A stretch of 64,000 bases of DNA from Alicyclobacillus tolerans (GCF_001447355.1 NZ_JXBW01000007.1:91611-155610); one strand, 5' to 3'. Positions 17,499-25,838 are shown, counted from the first letter of the stretch. Made by a program: numbers and translations. The notes: a model not told the origin generated them from the letters alone.

Positions 17499-18287
17499 TT
17501 ATGCGCGCTTGCGCGTGCATGTGCGAATAATTTGGGCCAGCTCGGCTGTGGCTGTCGGAATGTCATCATTGAAAATCAAATAGTCGAACTGGTCACTGAG
17601 TGATTCCTCGTACTTTAAGCGTTCCATCCGGATTCGAATATCGGCTTCCGCGTCGCCACGCCCGTATAACCGACCCTCGAGATCGTTCAACGAAGTCGGG
17701 CGAACATAAATTAACACGACGCGATCGCCAAACGCCTTCTTCATATTCAGGGCCCCGTTGACGTCGATGTCTTTAATGACGATATGGCCTGCGTCGAGTG
17801 CCTGTTCGTAAGTTAAGAGATGCGTACCATAGTAATTGCCGTGAATCGATTCGTACTCTAGAAACTCACCGCGCTCCGCCATGGCCATAAACTCTTCCGT
17901 TGAGACAAAATAGTACGGATTCCCGTTGCGCTCACCTGGCCGCATGGGCCTCGTTGCAAACGATGGAATGAATGTTAGGCCGAGATCGTAGCGATCCCGC
18001 AGCGAATTGATAAGCGTGTTTTTACCGGCCCCAGACGGCCCTGATAGGATAAACAACAGTCCTTTCGTCTCGTGCTCCCCCTTGGGCTCATAGCTCATCA
18101 AGTCGGACAGTGCACATTGCAAAGCGTCACAAATACTTTGCAAGACTTTGAGATCGACCCGGGAAATCTCATTTTTCTTGATGGCATAGAGCGTGTTTTT
18201 GTTGACGCCGGAACGCTTCATCAGATCGGGAATCTTCCAATTGCGTTCAAACAAGAGCCGATCGAGATGAAATTGCACTTTGTGCAC
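17499..18287 (-). CDS. gmk: Guanylate kinase with an N-terminal Cro/C1-type HTH domain
   Basis: 262 residues in two parts. Residues 1-65 form an HTH of the Cro/C1 (HTH_26) kind: LLFERNWKIPDLMKRSGVNK, NTLYAIKKNEISRVDLKVL, then IC-DAL-Q-C-A-L-SDL, the usual wording of short Xre regulators. Residues ~75-262 are a full guanylate kinase (GMP + ATP to GDP + ADP): P-loop LSGPSGAGKNTL, GMP-binding TRPMRPGERNGNPYYF, EFLEYESIHGNYYGT, and VIKDIDVNGALNMKK. GTG at 18287 has GGGG 8 nt upstream; ATG at 18317 lacks a ribosome site. Most gmk products have no DNA-binding domain. A conventional gmk may exist elsewhere. Confidence 0.88.
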   Translation of the reverse strand: MHKVQFHLDRLLFERNWKIPDLMKRSGVNKNTLYAIKKNEISRVDLKVLQSICDALQCALSDLMSYEPKGEHETKGLLFILSGPSGAGKNTLINSLRDRYDLGLTFIPSFATRPMRPGERNGNPYYFVSTEEFMAMAERGEFLEYESIHGNYYGTHLLTYEQALDAGHIVIKDIDVNGALNMKKAFGDRVVLIYVRPTSLNDLEGRLYGRGDAEADIRIRMERLKYEESLSDQFDYLIFNDDIPTATAELAQIIRTCTRKRA

Positions 18288-18452
18288 ACGAACACATCCC
18301 CGTTTTAAAGTTTCCATTCAGTATACACACTTCCGGCGAACAAGTACATGCATCATTGGAATTCTATCGTCATTGTGATTTTGGATAAGTCGCGCTAGAC
18401 TACGCATATCAGGATTCGCATGAACATTTCGTCATAGAAAGGTCGACTCGCT

Positions 18453-19740
18453 ATGTCACAAAAGCCATTCTCACCTACACCCCATCCGAAACCGCTTTCT
18501 ACCACCGACCTGGTGATTTTTGGCGCGGTCTTAATGGTTCCTATTGCGCCGATGTCGATGTACGTGTACATCGCGGAACAAAGCGGCGGACATAGCTGGC
18601 TTGTCATGCTCTTAGGCTGGTTCGGAGCTTGTCTCACGGCATACGCCTATCGACGCCTCGCAGGGGTATTTCCCGGCGGCTCCATATACAGCTACGTCGG
18701 TCGTGCACTACAAAGCGATACCGGATGGATTGCCGCCTGGATCATATTAGCTGACTACTTGTTCGTACCCCGCCACGCTGTATGCCAATTGTTCGAGTCT
18801 TATTGGCGAGTACTTGCCCCAAATCCCCAGCTGGAGCTGGTACGCGGTACTCAGCCTGATCAATCTGGCCTTTGGCTTGTTGCCCATCCGGCGGCAGATC
18901 CGGCTGTATGCGCTGGTGCTCATCAGTGAACTCATCGCCCTAATTGCCTTTATCGTCGTTGCCCTGCACGCTTTGCCACACGCCGGTGTGCCTGCCAGCT
19001 CGCCTGTGCATGTTGGTCCAGCACGAATGCTGTCACTCGTATCGGTAGGCGTGATTGGCTTTCTTGGCTTTGACGGTATTAGCACACTCGACGGTGAGGC
19101 TGCCCGTCCTACACAATCTGTAGGACGGGCGACGATTTGGGTCGCAGCAGTCATGGGCTTTCTATTCCTACTGCAATGTGCGCTTGCAGGCGCCATTCAT
19201 CCCAACTATGCCACACTGGATCCGGCAACCGGCTTTTTCGATCTCGCTCGTTCCATCGGCGGTCCATTCATCGGTTGGCTGTTGATCACCGTGTTTCTCA
19301 TCGGATCCGGCATCGCCAACGCAAGCGCAGGCCAAGTGTCAGCCTCTCGGGTGCTGGCCGTACTCCGCGAACAAACCCTGCCCACGTTGTCAGCAAAGTC
19401 CCGACATTTAGACAGAGTTACGATGATCCTCATATCGCTTCTCTCTTTCGTTTTAGCCACTTTTGTGCCCTTACAAACGCTCAACGCGTTCGTTTCGTTC
19501 GGAGCATTTGCGGCTTTCATCATGATTCACGTATCTTTGTTTTATCGATTTTACATACGGGGAACGAAAGGGCCGAAGCGCATTGTCGATGGATGGGTGG
19601 CAATCTTAGGTTTGCTGGTGATGATCGTGGCACTGATCTTCGAAGAGTCCCCATCGCTTGTGCTCAAACTTGGCGCTCTTTGGCTGCTCATGGGTGTGGC
19701 CATTTGGGCCATACGGACATGGCGCGAGGCTGAAGTTTGA
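18453..19740 (+). pseudogene. APC-family amino acid permease, interrupted by a frameshift
   Basis: The first frame (18453-~18770) gives an APC N-terminus: LSTTDLVIFGAVLMVPIAPM, then GWFGACLTAYAYRRLAGVFP and GGSIYSYVGRAL. The second frame (~18771-19740) continues with LYANCSSL, LPQIPSWSWYAVLSLINL and nine or so more helices to the end, including VGVIGFLGFDGISTLDGEA. Reading CCCC at 18768-18771 as CCC joins them as VPATLYANCSS, so one extra C breaks the gene. The whole would be about 428 residues, usual for an amino acid/polyamine permease. Substrate unknown. A sequencing error is as likely as a true mutation. GAAAGG lies before the ATG with wide spacing. Confidence 0.82.
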
Positions 19741-19868
19741 GGTGACGTGCAAATAGAGCCACCCTTCGGCGTCTTGGCGCCCGTGCACGCCTGATCAGTG
19801 AATACAAACTCGATTTCAATTTGTTAAACTCCATAGAATGCACAGAATTGACTAGGCAGGTGAACGAC

Positions 19869-21059
19869 ATGCCATGGTTTGCAGACATGGTGTCGGCCAT
19901 TACATGCTTGGCTTGGCTGTTCCTGTTATGCTGCAGAGGGTTCTATTGGCTAATGGGTGACGGGCTAACAGACAAGCGCATGGAAGAGCACAACGGTGTC
20001 TCTAGTTGGCCAAAGGTTTGTGCAATCGTACCAGCCCGCAACGAAGCGGATGTTTTAGGCGAGACCCTGCCGTCACTTTTGAACCAGAATTATGCTGGCG
20101 AGTTCCATGTCATTTTAGTGGATGATCACAGTGATGACGGAACCAGCGAAGTGGCACGCAACATTGCACAAACAATGCATCGGGAAGATCGATTGCAGAT
20201 TCTGAAGTCAGCTCCTCTACCAAACGGATGGGCCGGGAAGGTTTGGGCTATGCAGAATGGACTGCGCGAAGTCCCTCCCGATGCTGAATATGTATTATTG
20301 ACCGATGCTGACATCCGCCATCCTGAGTCATCTGTGTCCCGCCTTGTTGAACAGGCCAAGCGGCAAAGACGAGATTTCGTCTCGCTGATGGTACGACTGC
20401 ATGTAGAGTCAAAGTGGGAGGCCCTTTTGATTCCAGCATTCGTCTACTTTTTTGCAAAACTGTACCCATTTCGTTGGGTTGCTAACGACAAACGCAAGAC
20501 GGCTGCGGCAGCAGGTGGCTGTATCCTTGTCAGGCGAGAACTGATCCAAACTGCAGACGGGTTAACCCCCATCGCTGGCGCCGTGATCGACGACTGCTCA
20601 TTGGCAAAACTCGTTCAGTCACGCGGTGCCACGCTGTGGTTGGGCCTGGGCAGCGACTTTGCCAGCATGCGCCGCTATACGTCTTTAGCAGAGATTTGGA
20701 ATATGGTCGCTCGCTCAGCGTTCGTACAGCTCAACTACTCCCTTTGGCTCTTGGTCGGCACCACCATCGGCATGACACTACTGTACCTTGTCCCCGTGGT
20801 CACAACTATTGCAGGCATTTGCCTCACTTCTCTGGGACAAGCCGATTGGATCTGGCCAGGCCTGCTTGGTCTTGTTGCGTGGTGCATCATGTCCGCTACC
20901 TTCGTGCCAATTCTTCGCTGGCACAGGCTGGCGCTGTGGCGAGTCATAACATTACCGGCCGCAGGCTTTTTGTATACGCTGATGACAATTGACTCTGCGA
21001 TCCGGTTCTGGCAACGGCGGGCTGGCGCCTGGAAAGGACGCCCGTATGAAATGCATTAG
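19869..21059 (+). CDS. hpnB: Family 2 glycosyltransferase, hopene-associated HpnB type
   Basis: 396 residues. An N-terminal membrane helix (AITCLAWLFLLCCRGFYWL) is followed by a GT-A fold: CAIVPARNEADVLGETLPSL, VDDHSDDGTSEVA, PNGWAGKVWAMQNG, and the metal-binding D-x-D in LLTDADIRHPE; GAVIDDCSLAKL supplies the later acidic pair. Three further C-terminal helices follow. This order matches hopanoid-linked HpnB proteins, whose exact acceptor is unsettled. ATG at 19869 has AGGCAGGTG upstream; the earlier in-frame ATG has none. No squalene-hopene cyclase is in the window. The stop overlaps the stop of the convergent next gene by a few bases. Confidence 0.82.
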   Translation: MPWFADMVSAITCLAWLFLLCCRGFYWLMGDGLTDKRMEEHNGVSSWPKVCAIVPARNEADVLGETLPSLLNQNYAGEFHVILVDDHSDDGTSEVARNIAQTMHREDRLQILKSAPLPNGWAGKVWAMQNGLREVPPDAEYVLLTDADIRHPESSVSRLVEQAKRQRRDFVSLMVRLHVESKWEALLIPAFVYFFAKLYPFRWVANDKRKTAAAAGGCILVRRELIQTADGLTPIAGAVIDDCSLAKLVQSRGATLWLGLGSDFASMRRYTSLAEIWNMVARSAFVQLNYSLWLLVGTTIGMTLLYLVPVVTTIAGICLTSLGQADWIWPGLLGLVAWCIMSATFVPILRWHRLALWRVITLPAAGFLYTLMTIDSAIRFWQRRAGAWKGRPYEMH

Positions 21060-21814
21060 ACCTGCTTGGCTTGTCCCCTTACACGCTTGCGGTACACCCA
21101 ACGCTCGGCGTCTTCGACGTCCTCATCACCAAATTGGCCGGTAATAAGCCGTTCAGGGTGGTCTAGGCAACCGGCCAACCGCAGCTTGTCCCGCAAATCC
21201 TGCAAACGCCGGCGTTTCTCGCGGACAGAGGGTACAGACTGCAGGGTCTCCTCCAAGGCGTCCCACGAGCGACCGAGTCTGTCGTACATGATCATGAGCC
21301 AGTAATCAGAGATTTGAAAAGGCGTTAACTCTGTGCTTCCCGCCGGAGCTAACTCCATCCACAGTTCGTCTCCGGTGTATGGAATCCGCTCGACCAACTT
21401 TAGTTGCTTGCCTGCGCAAATCTTGCGATACGCTTCCTCCAAAGCTGCCGTGTCAATATCGACATCAATATCGCGAAGATATACATAGAACTGCGACCAA
21501 CGAGACATCATGCGCCGTGCATTGTCCAGGGTGAGATTAAACCTGTCCCCATCAAGGATGTGGCCCTCAATCCATTCAAGCGCCAACGAATATTCCCACC
21601 ATGGCAGTTCATCCAGGTTTTCAATGCCCGAGCGCTCGAAGTACATCATCAGGGCTTCCAAGTCGCCCCAGGCCCAGTCAAGTTCGTCACTCCGCTTCGT
21701 AAAATACAATGTGTTTAGATAGGACACAGTCCATCGTTCCGGGAAGAGACGAACTTCCCCGCGCCCACGGTAAAAGTCACGGACCTGGCGCATCACGTCA
21801 CTCATACGACTCAT
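21056..21814 (-). CDS. Unrecognised 252-residue acidic helical protein
   Basis: No family recognised. ATG at 21814 follows GGAGGGGAATTCG, a strong site. The protein is soluble-looking, rich in Trp, Asp, Glu and Arg, with no signal peptide or membrane helix. It opens MSRMSDVMRQVRDFYRGRGE; Trp/Tyr-rich stretches (LDWAWGDLEALMMYF, LPWWEYSLALEWIEG) suggest packed helices, and a Arg-Lys-rich helix (VREKRRRLQDLRDKL) comes near the end. Its stop overlaps that of the convergent hpnB-like gene. Divergent from the FUSC gene, whose ATG is about 150 nt away. Frame is secured by the ribosome site and lack of any competing reading, not by homology. Confidence 0.7.
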   Translation of the reverse strand: MSRMSDVMRQVRDFYRGRGEVRLFPERWTVSYLNTLYFTKRSDELDWAWGDLEALMMYFERSGIENLDELPWWEYSLALEWIEGHILDGDRFNLTLDNARRMMSRWSQFYVYLRDIDVDIDTAALEEAYRKICAGKQLKLVERIPYTGDELWMELAPAGSTELTPFQISDYWLMIMYDRLGRSWDALEETLQSVPSVREKRRRLQDLRDKLRLAGCLDHPERLITGQFGDEDVEDAERWVYRKRVRGQAKQV

Positions 21815-21966
21815 CGAATTCCCCTCCAACACAAGTCGTTTATATTGTAACAAATCGTACCGCTTACAAATTTGCACTGCCGTGTGAGAAGGGTCACAAT
21901 AATGTAACGTATATCAAAAGCATTCTCTCCTCCAAAGATACACCCTTCGACGCGAGGCAGAACAAA

Positions 21967-23094
21967 ATGAACAAAAACAGGAGATATCAAAAGCCACAAT
22001 TACGTTTACGTCAACCAGCCTTAGCCGGAGCTTCGCCGCATGACCCGCCTAAATTGCACCATGCATTCTTGTTGAGAAAAGCGCCATGGCCTTGGCGCAG
22101 GGCCCTTGGCGCAGGGCTGTGTCTCTTTGTTCCATTGCTCGCGGCTACTTTAGCCCACCGACCGCTGTGGGGGTTGCTCGCAACCATCGGAGGCTTTACG
22201 GGCATTTATACAGCTGCCATTCCCCTGCGCCGATTGGCACTCAAGCTTGCCATCGTCGCCTTAGGACTATCGATATCCCTCGGACTTGGAACGATGAGCG
22301 CCGCATCCCCCGCGAGCATGGCTATCGTTTTTGCCTTGGTCGGGGGATGCGCCACATTTCTGTGCAGTGCGCTGCAAGTTGCGCCCCCCGGGCCATTCTT
22401 TTTTATCATGGCATGTGCCATTGGCACGGGCATGCCAGTGGATCCTGTGGCGGCGCCTGCACGTGCGGCTGTCGCCCTGATTGGTGGCGCTATCGCGTGG
22501 GTGATTTCAATGGGCATAGCCTGGGGTTTATCCTGGCGACAACCGCACCATCATACCGAGTCCGCCAAGCGTTTGATGAACCGGGCACCATTCCAATTGG
22601 CAGCCTTGCGGTTGCGACAGGCATTGCTCATCCGTTCGCCCTATATGATGGCAGGCCTTCGAATGGCCTTCGGCATCTGTTGTGCCGTACTCTTGGCGTA
22701 TGCACTTGGGGACACTCGCCCGTATTGGGTACCTGTGGGTTGCGCGGCCACCTTGATCGGGACAACCATTATGGGCACCATCCACCGCGCAATTCAGCGC
22801 GCCTTCGGCACGGCATTAGGCGTTCTGATCGCCGGTGCTATTTTATCGTTCCGTCCATCGTACATCGCCCTGGCGTGTATTGTGTTCGTGCTACAAACAG
22901 TGACAGAGTTGCTGATTCCGCGCAACTACGGCTTAGCTGTCATATTTATTACGCCGCTCGCGTTGACGATTACAGAGATTGCACGTGTCGGCCTCAGCGT
23001 TCCCACACTGATTCATGCACGGTTTATTGATACACTGCTCGGATGTTGCATCGGCTTAGTCATCCGCTTACTTTGGTGGCTGCCTGAGAAATAG
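21967..23094 (+). CDS. FUSC-family (aromatic acid exporter-like) membrane protein
   Basis: About 375 residues with two clusters of helices: one after residue 45 (LGAGLCLFVPLLAATLA onward) and a second after ~220 (YMMAGLRMAFGICCAVLLAY, YWVPVGCAATLIG). The segment TRPYWVPVGCAATLIGTTIMGTIHRAIQRAFGT corresponds to the FUSC-like signature (Y-W-x-x-x-T-x-x-x-x-x-P-x-x-G-x-x-x-x-x-R-x-x-x-R-x-x-G-T) seen in AaeB/YccS exporters; shown here in two parts, YWVPVGCAATLIG and IHRAIQRAFGTALG. Efflux of small organic acids is the usual role. The start is uncertain: ATG 21967 has GAGGCAG before it. Ends in a hairpin. Confidence 0.8.
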   Translation: MNKNRRYQKPQLRLRQPALAGASPHDPPKLHHAFLLRKAPWPWRRALGAGLCLFVPLLAATLAHRPLWGLLATIGGFTGIYTAAIPLRRLALKLAIVALGLSISLGLGTMSAASPASMAIVFALVGGCATFLCSALQVAPPGPFFFIMACAIGTGMPVDPVAAPARAAVALIGGAIAWVISMGIAWGLSWRQPHHHTESAKRLMNRAPFQLAALRLRQALLIRSPYMMAGLRMAFGICCAVLLAYALGDTRPYWVPVGCAATLIGTTIMGTIHRAIQRAFGTALGVLIAGAILSFRPSYIALACIVFVLQTVTELLIPRNYGLAVIFITPLALTITEIARVGLSVPTLIHARFIDTLLGCCIGLVIRLLWWLPEK

Positions 23095-23104
23095 GCTGCC
23101 ACCA
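23074..23104 (+). terminator. Hairpin spanning the FUSC stop codon
   Basis: TGGTGGCTGCC and GGCTGCCACCA pair over 11 bp with one T-T mismatch and a 9-nt loop. No U run follows, so this is a weak terminator or mRNA-stabilising hairpin. Confidence 0.45.
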
Positions 23105-23210
23105 CCTCCTCGAATATTTCCCGGCAAATATCGACGGGCTATTTCCCAATTCCCGTTGAACGTTCACGGTTCTCCAAAAACAGTGAAAAAAGTAGGTTTA
23201 CTTATCTCAA

Positions 23211-23240
23211 TCGACACGCATCGACAGCATTCGATTTACA
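23211..23240 (+). promoter_or_regulatory. Three 10-bp-phased TCGAyw repeats upstream of the small peptide gene
   Basis: TCGACA at 23211, TCGACA at 23221 and TCGATT at 23231 recur at exact 10-bp steps, one helical turn. A TATTCT that could serve as a -10 lies at 23248-23253 with no TTGACA-like -35 at the right distance, which is the layout of an activator-dependent promoter. The binding protein is unknown. Confidence 0.4.
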
Positions 23241-23298
23241 GACCCGCTATTCTATTGTTGTTGTTGTCGGATTTTGCATCCATAGGAGGTGAAATTCG

Positions 23299-23391
23299 AT
23301 GAAAAAGTTTCTTAATAAAGAAGCTTATATGACGGCTGCCGCGATAATCGCGCTTGCCGCGGCAACCATCGCGCCATGGCCTTGGATATAA
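23299..23391 (+). CDS. Small 30-residue hydrophobic peptide (candidate secreted or signal peptide)
   Basis: A 31-codon frame with a near-perfect ribosome site (ATAGGAGGTGAAATTCG before ATG) and its own strong terminator 27 nt after the stop. The peptide has a charged head MKKFLNKEAYM, a uniform Ala/Ile-rich helix (TAAAIIALAAATIA) and the ending APWPWI. It has no Cys, so it is not a thiolactone AgrD in the usual form and not a lipoprotein. It could be a one-helix membrane peptide or the precursor of an exported aromatic pheromone. The following DUF5317-histidine kinase pair suggests a signalling cassette; that link is inferred from position only. The coding frame is too short for homology by eye. 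Confidence 0.72.
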   Translation: MKKFLNKEAYMTAAAIIALAAATIAPWPWI

Positions 23392-23417
23392 TCCAGCTAA
23401 TTGCGTTTTTGTTACTG

Positions 23418-23455
23418 GAAGAATCGGTATCTACCGATTCTTCTTTATTTATTCC
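23418..23455 (+). terminator. Rho-independent terminator after the small peptide gene
   Basis: GAAGAATCGGTA / TACCGATTCTTC is a perfect 12-bp stem around a TC centre, followed by TTTATTTATT. The peptide gene thus forms its own short transcript of roughly 200 nt. Confidence 0.92.
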
Positions 23456-23519
23456 TAATATGGGGTTCGCTATGCTCCACATGATAAAATAAAACTGCTA
23501 ATTAAGGTGAGTGATACTC

Positions 23520-24038
23520 GTGCCATATTGCCTTGTAGTTCCGCTTTTGCTGATGCTCATTTTCCGCCGTTCACTGTTATCTTTGATTGAAATCCGATTT
23601 CGGTTTACGCCACTTTTGTTGATAGGCATTGTTGGACAAATTGTGGCTGACAATTTGCGAACGTCAGTGGCGTACGGACTTTTACCTTTATCTATGGGTT
23701 TCGTTGTTATATGGCTATACCTTAATCGAAAAGTATCAGGGCTCCGTTTCGTGCTGGCGGGAACCGCGATTAACCTTATTGCAATTGTTATTTCAGGTGG
23801 GAGAATGCCAGTATTGCTTTCCACCGTCCACCTTTTACACCTGGAAGTTGCTCCGAACACCGGTTCACGCCATTCCTTTGCGACGATGCATGGCTGGTGG
23901 TGGCTGGGTGACTGGATACCCATTCCACCCTTTATCATGAGTCCAGGCGATATTCTTGTCGGCATCGGATTAAGTAGGTTTGCGCTGACAGAATCACAAA
24001 CGAGAGCGAGCTATCAACATGAGTCAAATTCGAAATAG
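23520..24038 (+). CDS. DUF5317 family membrane protein
   Basis: 172 residues with about five hydrophobic helices. The signatures I associate with DUF5317 are present: INLIAIVISGGRMPV (N...GG-x-MPV) in the middle and WLGDWIPIPPFIMSPGDILVGIG near the end (here split: WLGDWIPIPPF, MSPGDILVGIG). Function unknown. GTG at 23520 has AAGGTGAG 8 nt before it; a GTG at 23511 overlaps that site and is rejected. The 3' end overlaps the histidine kinase ATG by 20 nt, so the two are translationally coupled and probably work together. Possible roles: accessory sensor subunit, or processing/export partner of the preceding peptide; neither is shown. Confidence 0.85.
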   Translation: MPYCLVVPLLLMLIFRRSLLSLIEIRFRFTPLLLIGIVGQIVADNLRTSVAYGLLPLSMGFVVIWLYLNRKVSGLRFVLAGTAINLIAIVISGGRMPVLLSTVHLLHLEVAPNTGSRHSFATMHGWWWLGDWIPIPPFIMSPGDILVGIGLSRFALTESQTRASYQHESNSK

Positions 24039-25704
24039 CTACCGCACTTTGTTGTTCATAATTGGCACCACTGTGCCAGTTTGCGCAGTGCTCGCAAGCG
24101 TCCTTTACAAGATGCCTAGTATTGGATTTGTTACAATCTTGGCGTGTATATTAGACTACTATCCCTTATATCTACCTGGCGGGGTGCAGTGGAGCACCTC
24201 AATTTTATGCTATATATGGGCAGGTACCGAGTATGGCACGATGGCAGCAGATATGGTCATGACGATGAGTTGCCTTGTTACATTCCTCCGTGCGTATCAT
24301 TGGAACTTGCGCGGCATCCGGTGGTTTCGCTATTTTGTGACCCTTGGCATGTTTCAGGTATCCCTGTTCACAAGCGTGGCTGCCTTTCGCATTGCAAAGG
24401 GACTTCCTGACTTGCTTCAATCTGCTTGTGTGTTCGTTACTTTTGAGGGAGTGAATATACTTCTTTTTCTAGGTGTCCACTGGTCACTTGGTAGTACCTC
24501 ATCCGGGTGGTCGACTATTCGTGGCTTTAACTTCCTTTCTGTCGCCATGAGTTCCCTTTTATTTGTACTCATCGGACGCTATGACCGTTTGGTAGATGCC
24601 TTACTTCCCATCGGATTGCTACTCATCTGTTTCATTCTCATGTGGCAGCAGTATTCCAAGGCCGTCAAATCCTCATCAGAGGTCTCAAAGAAATACCAAT
24701 TAATCGCCAATCATACGGATGACCTCATCCTGCTTGTCAATACGAGCGGGAACATCACCTTTGCATCGCCGTCGCATGCCCGCCTATTTAATAAACCACT
24801 TGATGAAATCGTCGGCCAGTCATTTTACACATTTATTCAAGATCCGACGTCGGTGCGTGCAGCATTGCACGCACCCCATGCCTGTACGTCGCAACACTTG
24901 ATACGCCTGCAATTTGGCGACAAGGTGATCCCAACGGAGACCAAGATCTCCCCAGTTTATTCGACAAATGACGAGATCGAGTGTTTTATCGTTGTCTCAC
25001 GAGACATATCAGAGCGCCTACGCCAACAAGAATATCTGTTGCAAACCGAAAAATTGGCTGTAGCTGGACAATTGGCTGCAGGTATTGCTCATGAAATTCG
25101 CAATCCATTGACTTCTGTGATGGGGTTTCTACAACTGTTGCGGGAACACTTTGATCAGGTAGCACCTGAATCGTATCGCATCGTCTGGTCTGAGCTTGTT
25201 CGAATATCGGATATTGCAAGCTCGTTACTCGTTCTCGCAAAACCGGAACCAGCCAACTTCCGCGACTGCACCCTTGACAACTTGATCCGCGACACGATCA
25301 CGCTGCTCGAAGGACAGGCACACAAAGCCAATGTCTACTTTGAAGCGATGGAGACACCAGATGTCACGTTGCACTGCAACCCTGGTCAACTCAAACAGGT
25401 CTTTCTAAACCTTTTCAAAAACAGCATAGAGGCCATGGAAGAACGAGGTGGACTGATACAAATCTCGTATGATGTGCAGCCTGAATCTGTGAGAATAGCG
25501 ATCACCGATAATGGACCTGGCATACCCAAGCACCTTCTCGCCACCCTAGGTCAACCTTTCTATACAACAAAGGAAAAAGGTACTGGACTCGGGTTAATGG
25601 TCGTATACAACATCATTCAAGAGCACCATGGAAGTATTCAGTTCGATAGCGACGGAATTCGTGGGACACGAGTAACAATTAAACTTCCAATCATACAATC
25701 ATAA
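24019..25704 (+). CDS. Membrane PAS sensor histidine kinase, sporulation-kinase-like catalytic core
   Basis: 561 residues. Residues 1-215 carry about seven hydrophobic helices with VTILACILDYYPLYLPGGVQW near the start, a membrane sensor layout also seen on HD-GYP proteins. PAS at ~225-340 (KYQLIANHTDDLILLVNTSG, GQSFYTFIQDP). Phosphoacceptor His in AAGIAHEIRNPLTSVMGFLQ (about residue 363), which reads like the KinA-E sporulation kinases; then N-box NLFKNSIEAM, G1 DNGPGIP and G2 GTGLGLMV. Overlaps DUF5317 by 20 nt, with only a weak GAGCGAG ribosome site. No response regulator is adjacent, as for phosphorelay kinases feeding Spo0F. Signal unknown; the upstream peptide is a candidate. Confidence 0.9.
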   Translation: MSQIRNSYRTLLFIIGTTVPVCAVLASVLYKMPSIGFVTILACILDYYPLYLPGGVQWSTSILCYIWAGTEYGTMAADMVMTMSCLVTFLRAYHWNLRGIRWFRYFVTLGMFQVSLFTSVAAFRIAKGLPDLLQSACVFVTFEGVNILLFLGVHWSLGSTSSGWSTIRGFNFLSVAMSSLLFVLIGRYDRLVDALLPIGLLLICFILMWQQYSKAVKSSSEVSKKYQLIANHTDDLILLVNTSGNITFASPSHARLFNKPLDEIVGQSFYTFIQDPTSVRAALHAPHACTSQHLIRLQFGDKVIPTETKISPVYSTNDEIECFIVVSRDISERLRQQEYLLQTEKLAVAGQLAAGIAHEIRNPLTSVMGFLQLLREHFDQVAPESYRIVWSELVRISDIASSLLVLAKPEPANFRDCTLDNLIRDTITLLEGQAHKANVYFEAMETPDVTLHCNPGQLKQVFLNLFKNSIEAMEERGGLIQISYDVQPESVRIAITDNGPGIPKHLLATLGQPFYTTKEKGTGLGLMVVYNIIQEHHGSIQFDSDGIRGTRVTIKLPIIQS

Positions 25705-25728
25705 CTCGAACGATACCTAATACCTCGC

Positions 25729-25745
25729 TAGGTAATCATTACCTA
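25729..25745. repeat. 17-bp perfect palindrome TAGGTAA-TCA-TTACCTA
   Basis: Seven-base arms with a 3-nt centre, 25 nt after the histidine kinase stop and 65 nt before the mctP promoter. Without a U run it is a poor terminator; a dimer operator is possible. Nearby ACCTAATACCT adds partial copies of the arm. Confidence 0.4.
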
Positions 25746-25809
25746 TCGACGAACACTGGGGTGGTCAAGTCACAAACATACCCCCATGTACGCACGATGG
25801 GCTGGGTCT

Positions 25810-25838
25810 TTGACACGAGCATTACTTTTAGATATAAA
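25810..25838 (+). promoter_or_regulatory. SigmaA promoter of the DUF3311-mctP unit
   Basis: TTGACA (25810-25815), 17-bp spacer, TATAAA (25833-25838); nearly consensus. A cre-like element lies just downstream. Confidence 0.85.

Noticed and set aside
22081..22100. Shared stretch GCGCCATGGCCTTGG between the FUSC gene and the small peptide gene (also at 23371), as sign of a repeat or recombination
   Set aside because: Only 15 bases match, in different contexts and with no flanking similarity; both encode APWPW by chance or bias.
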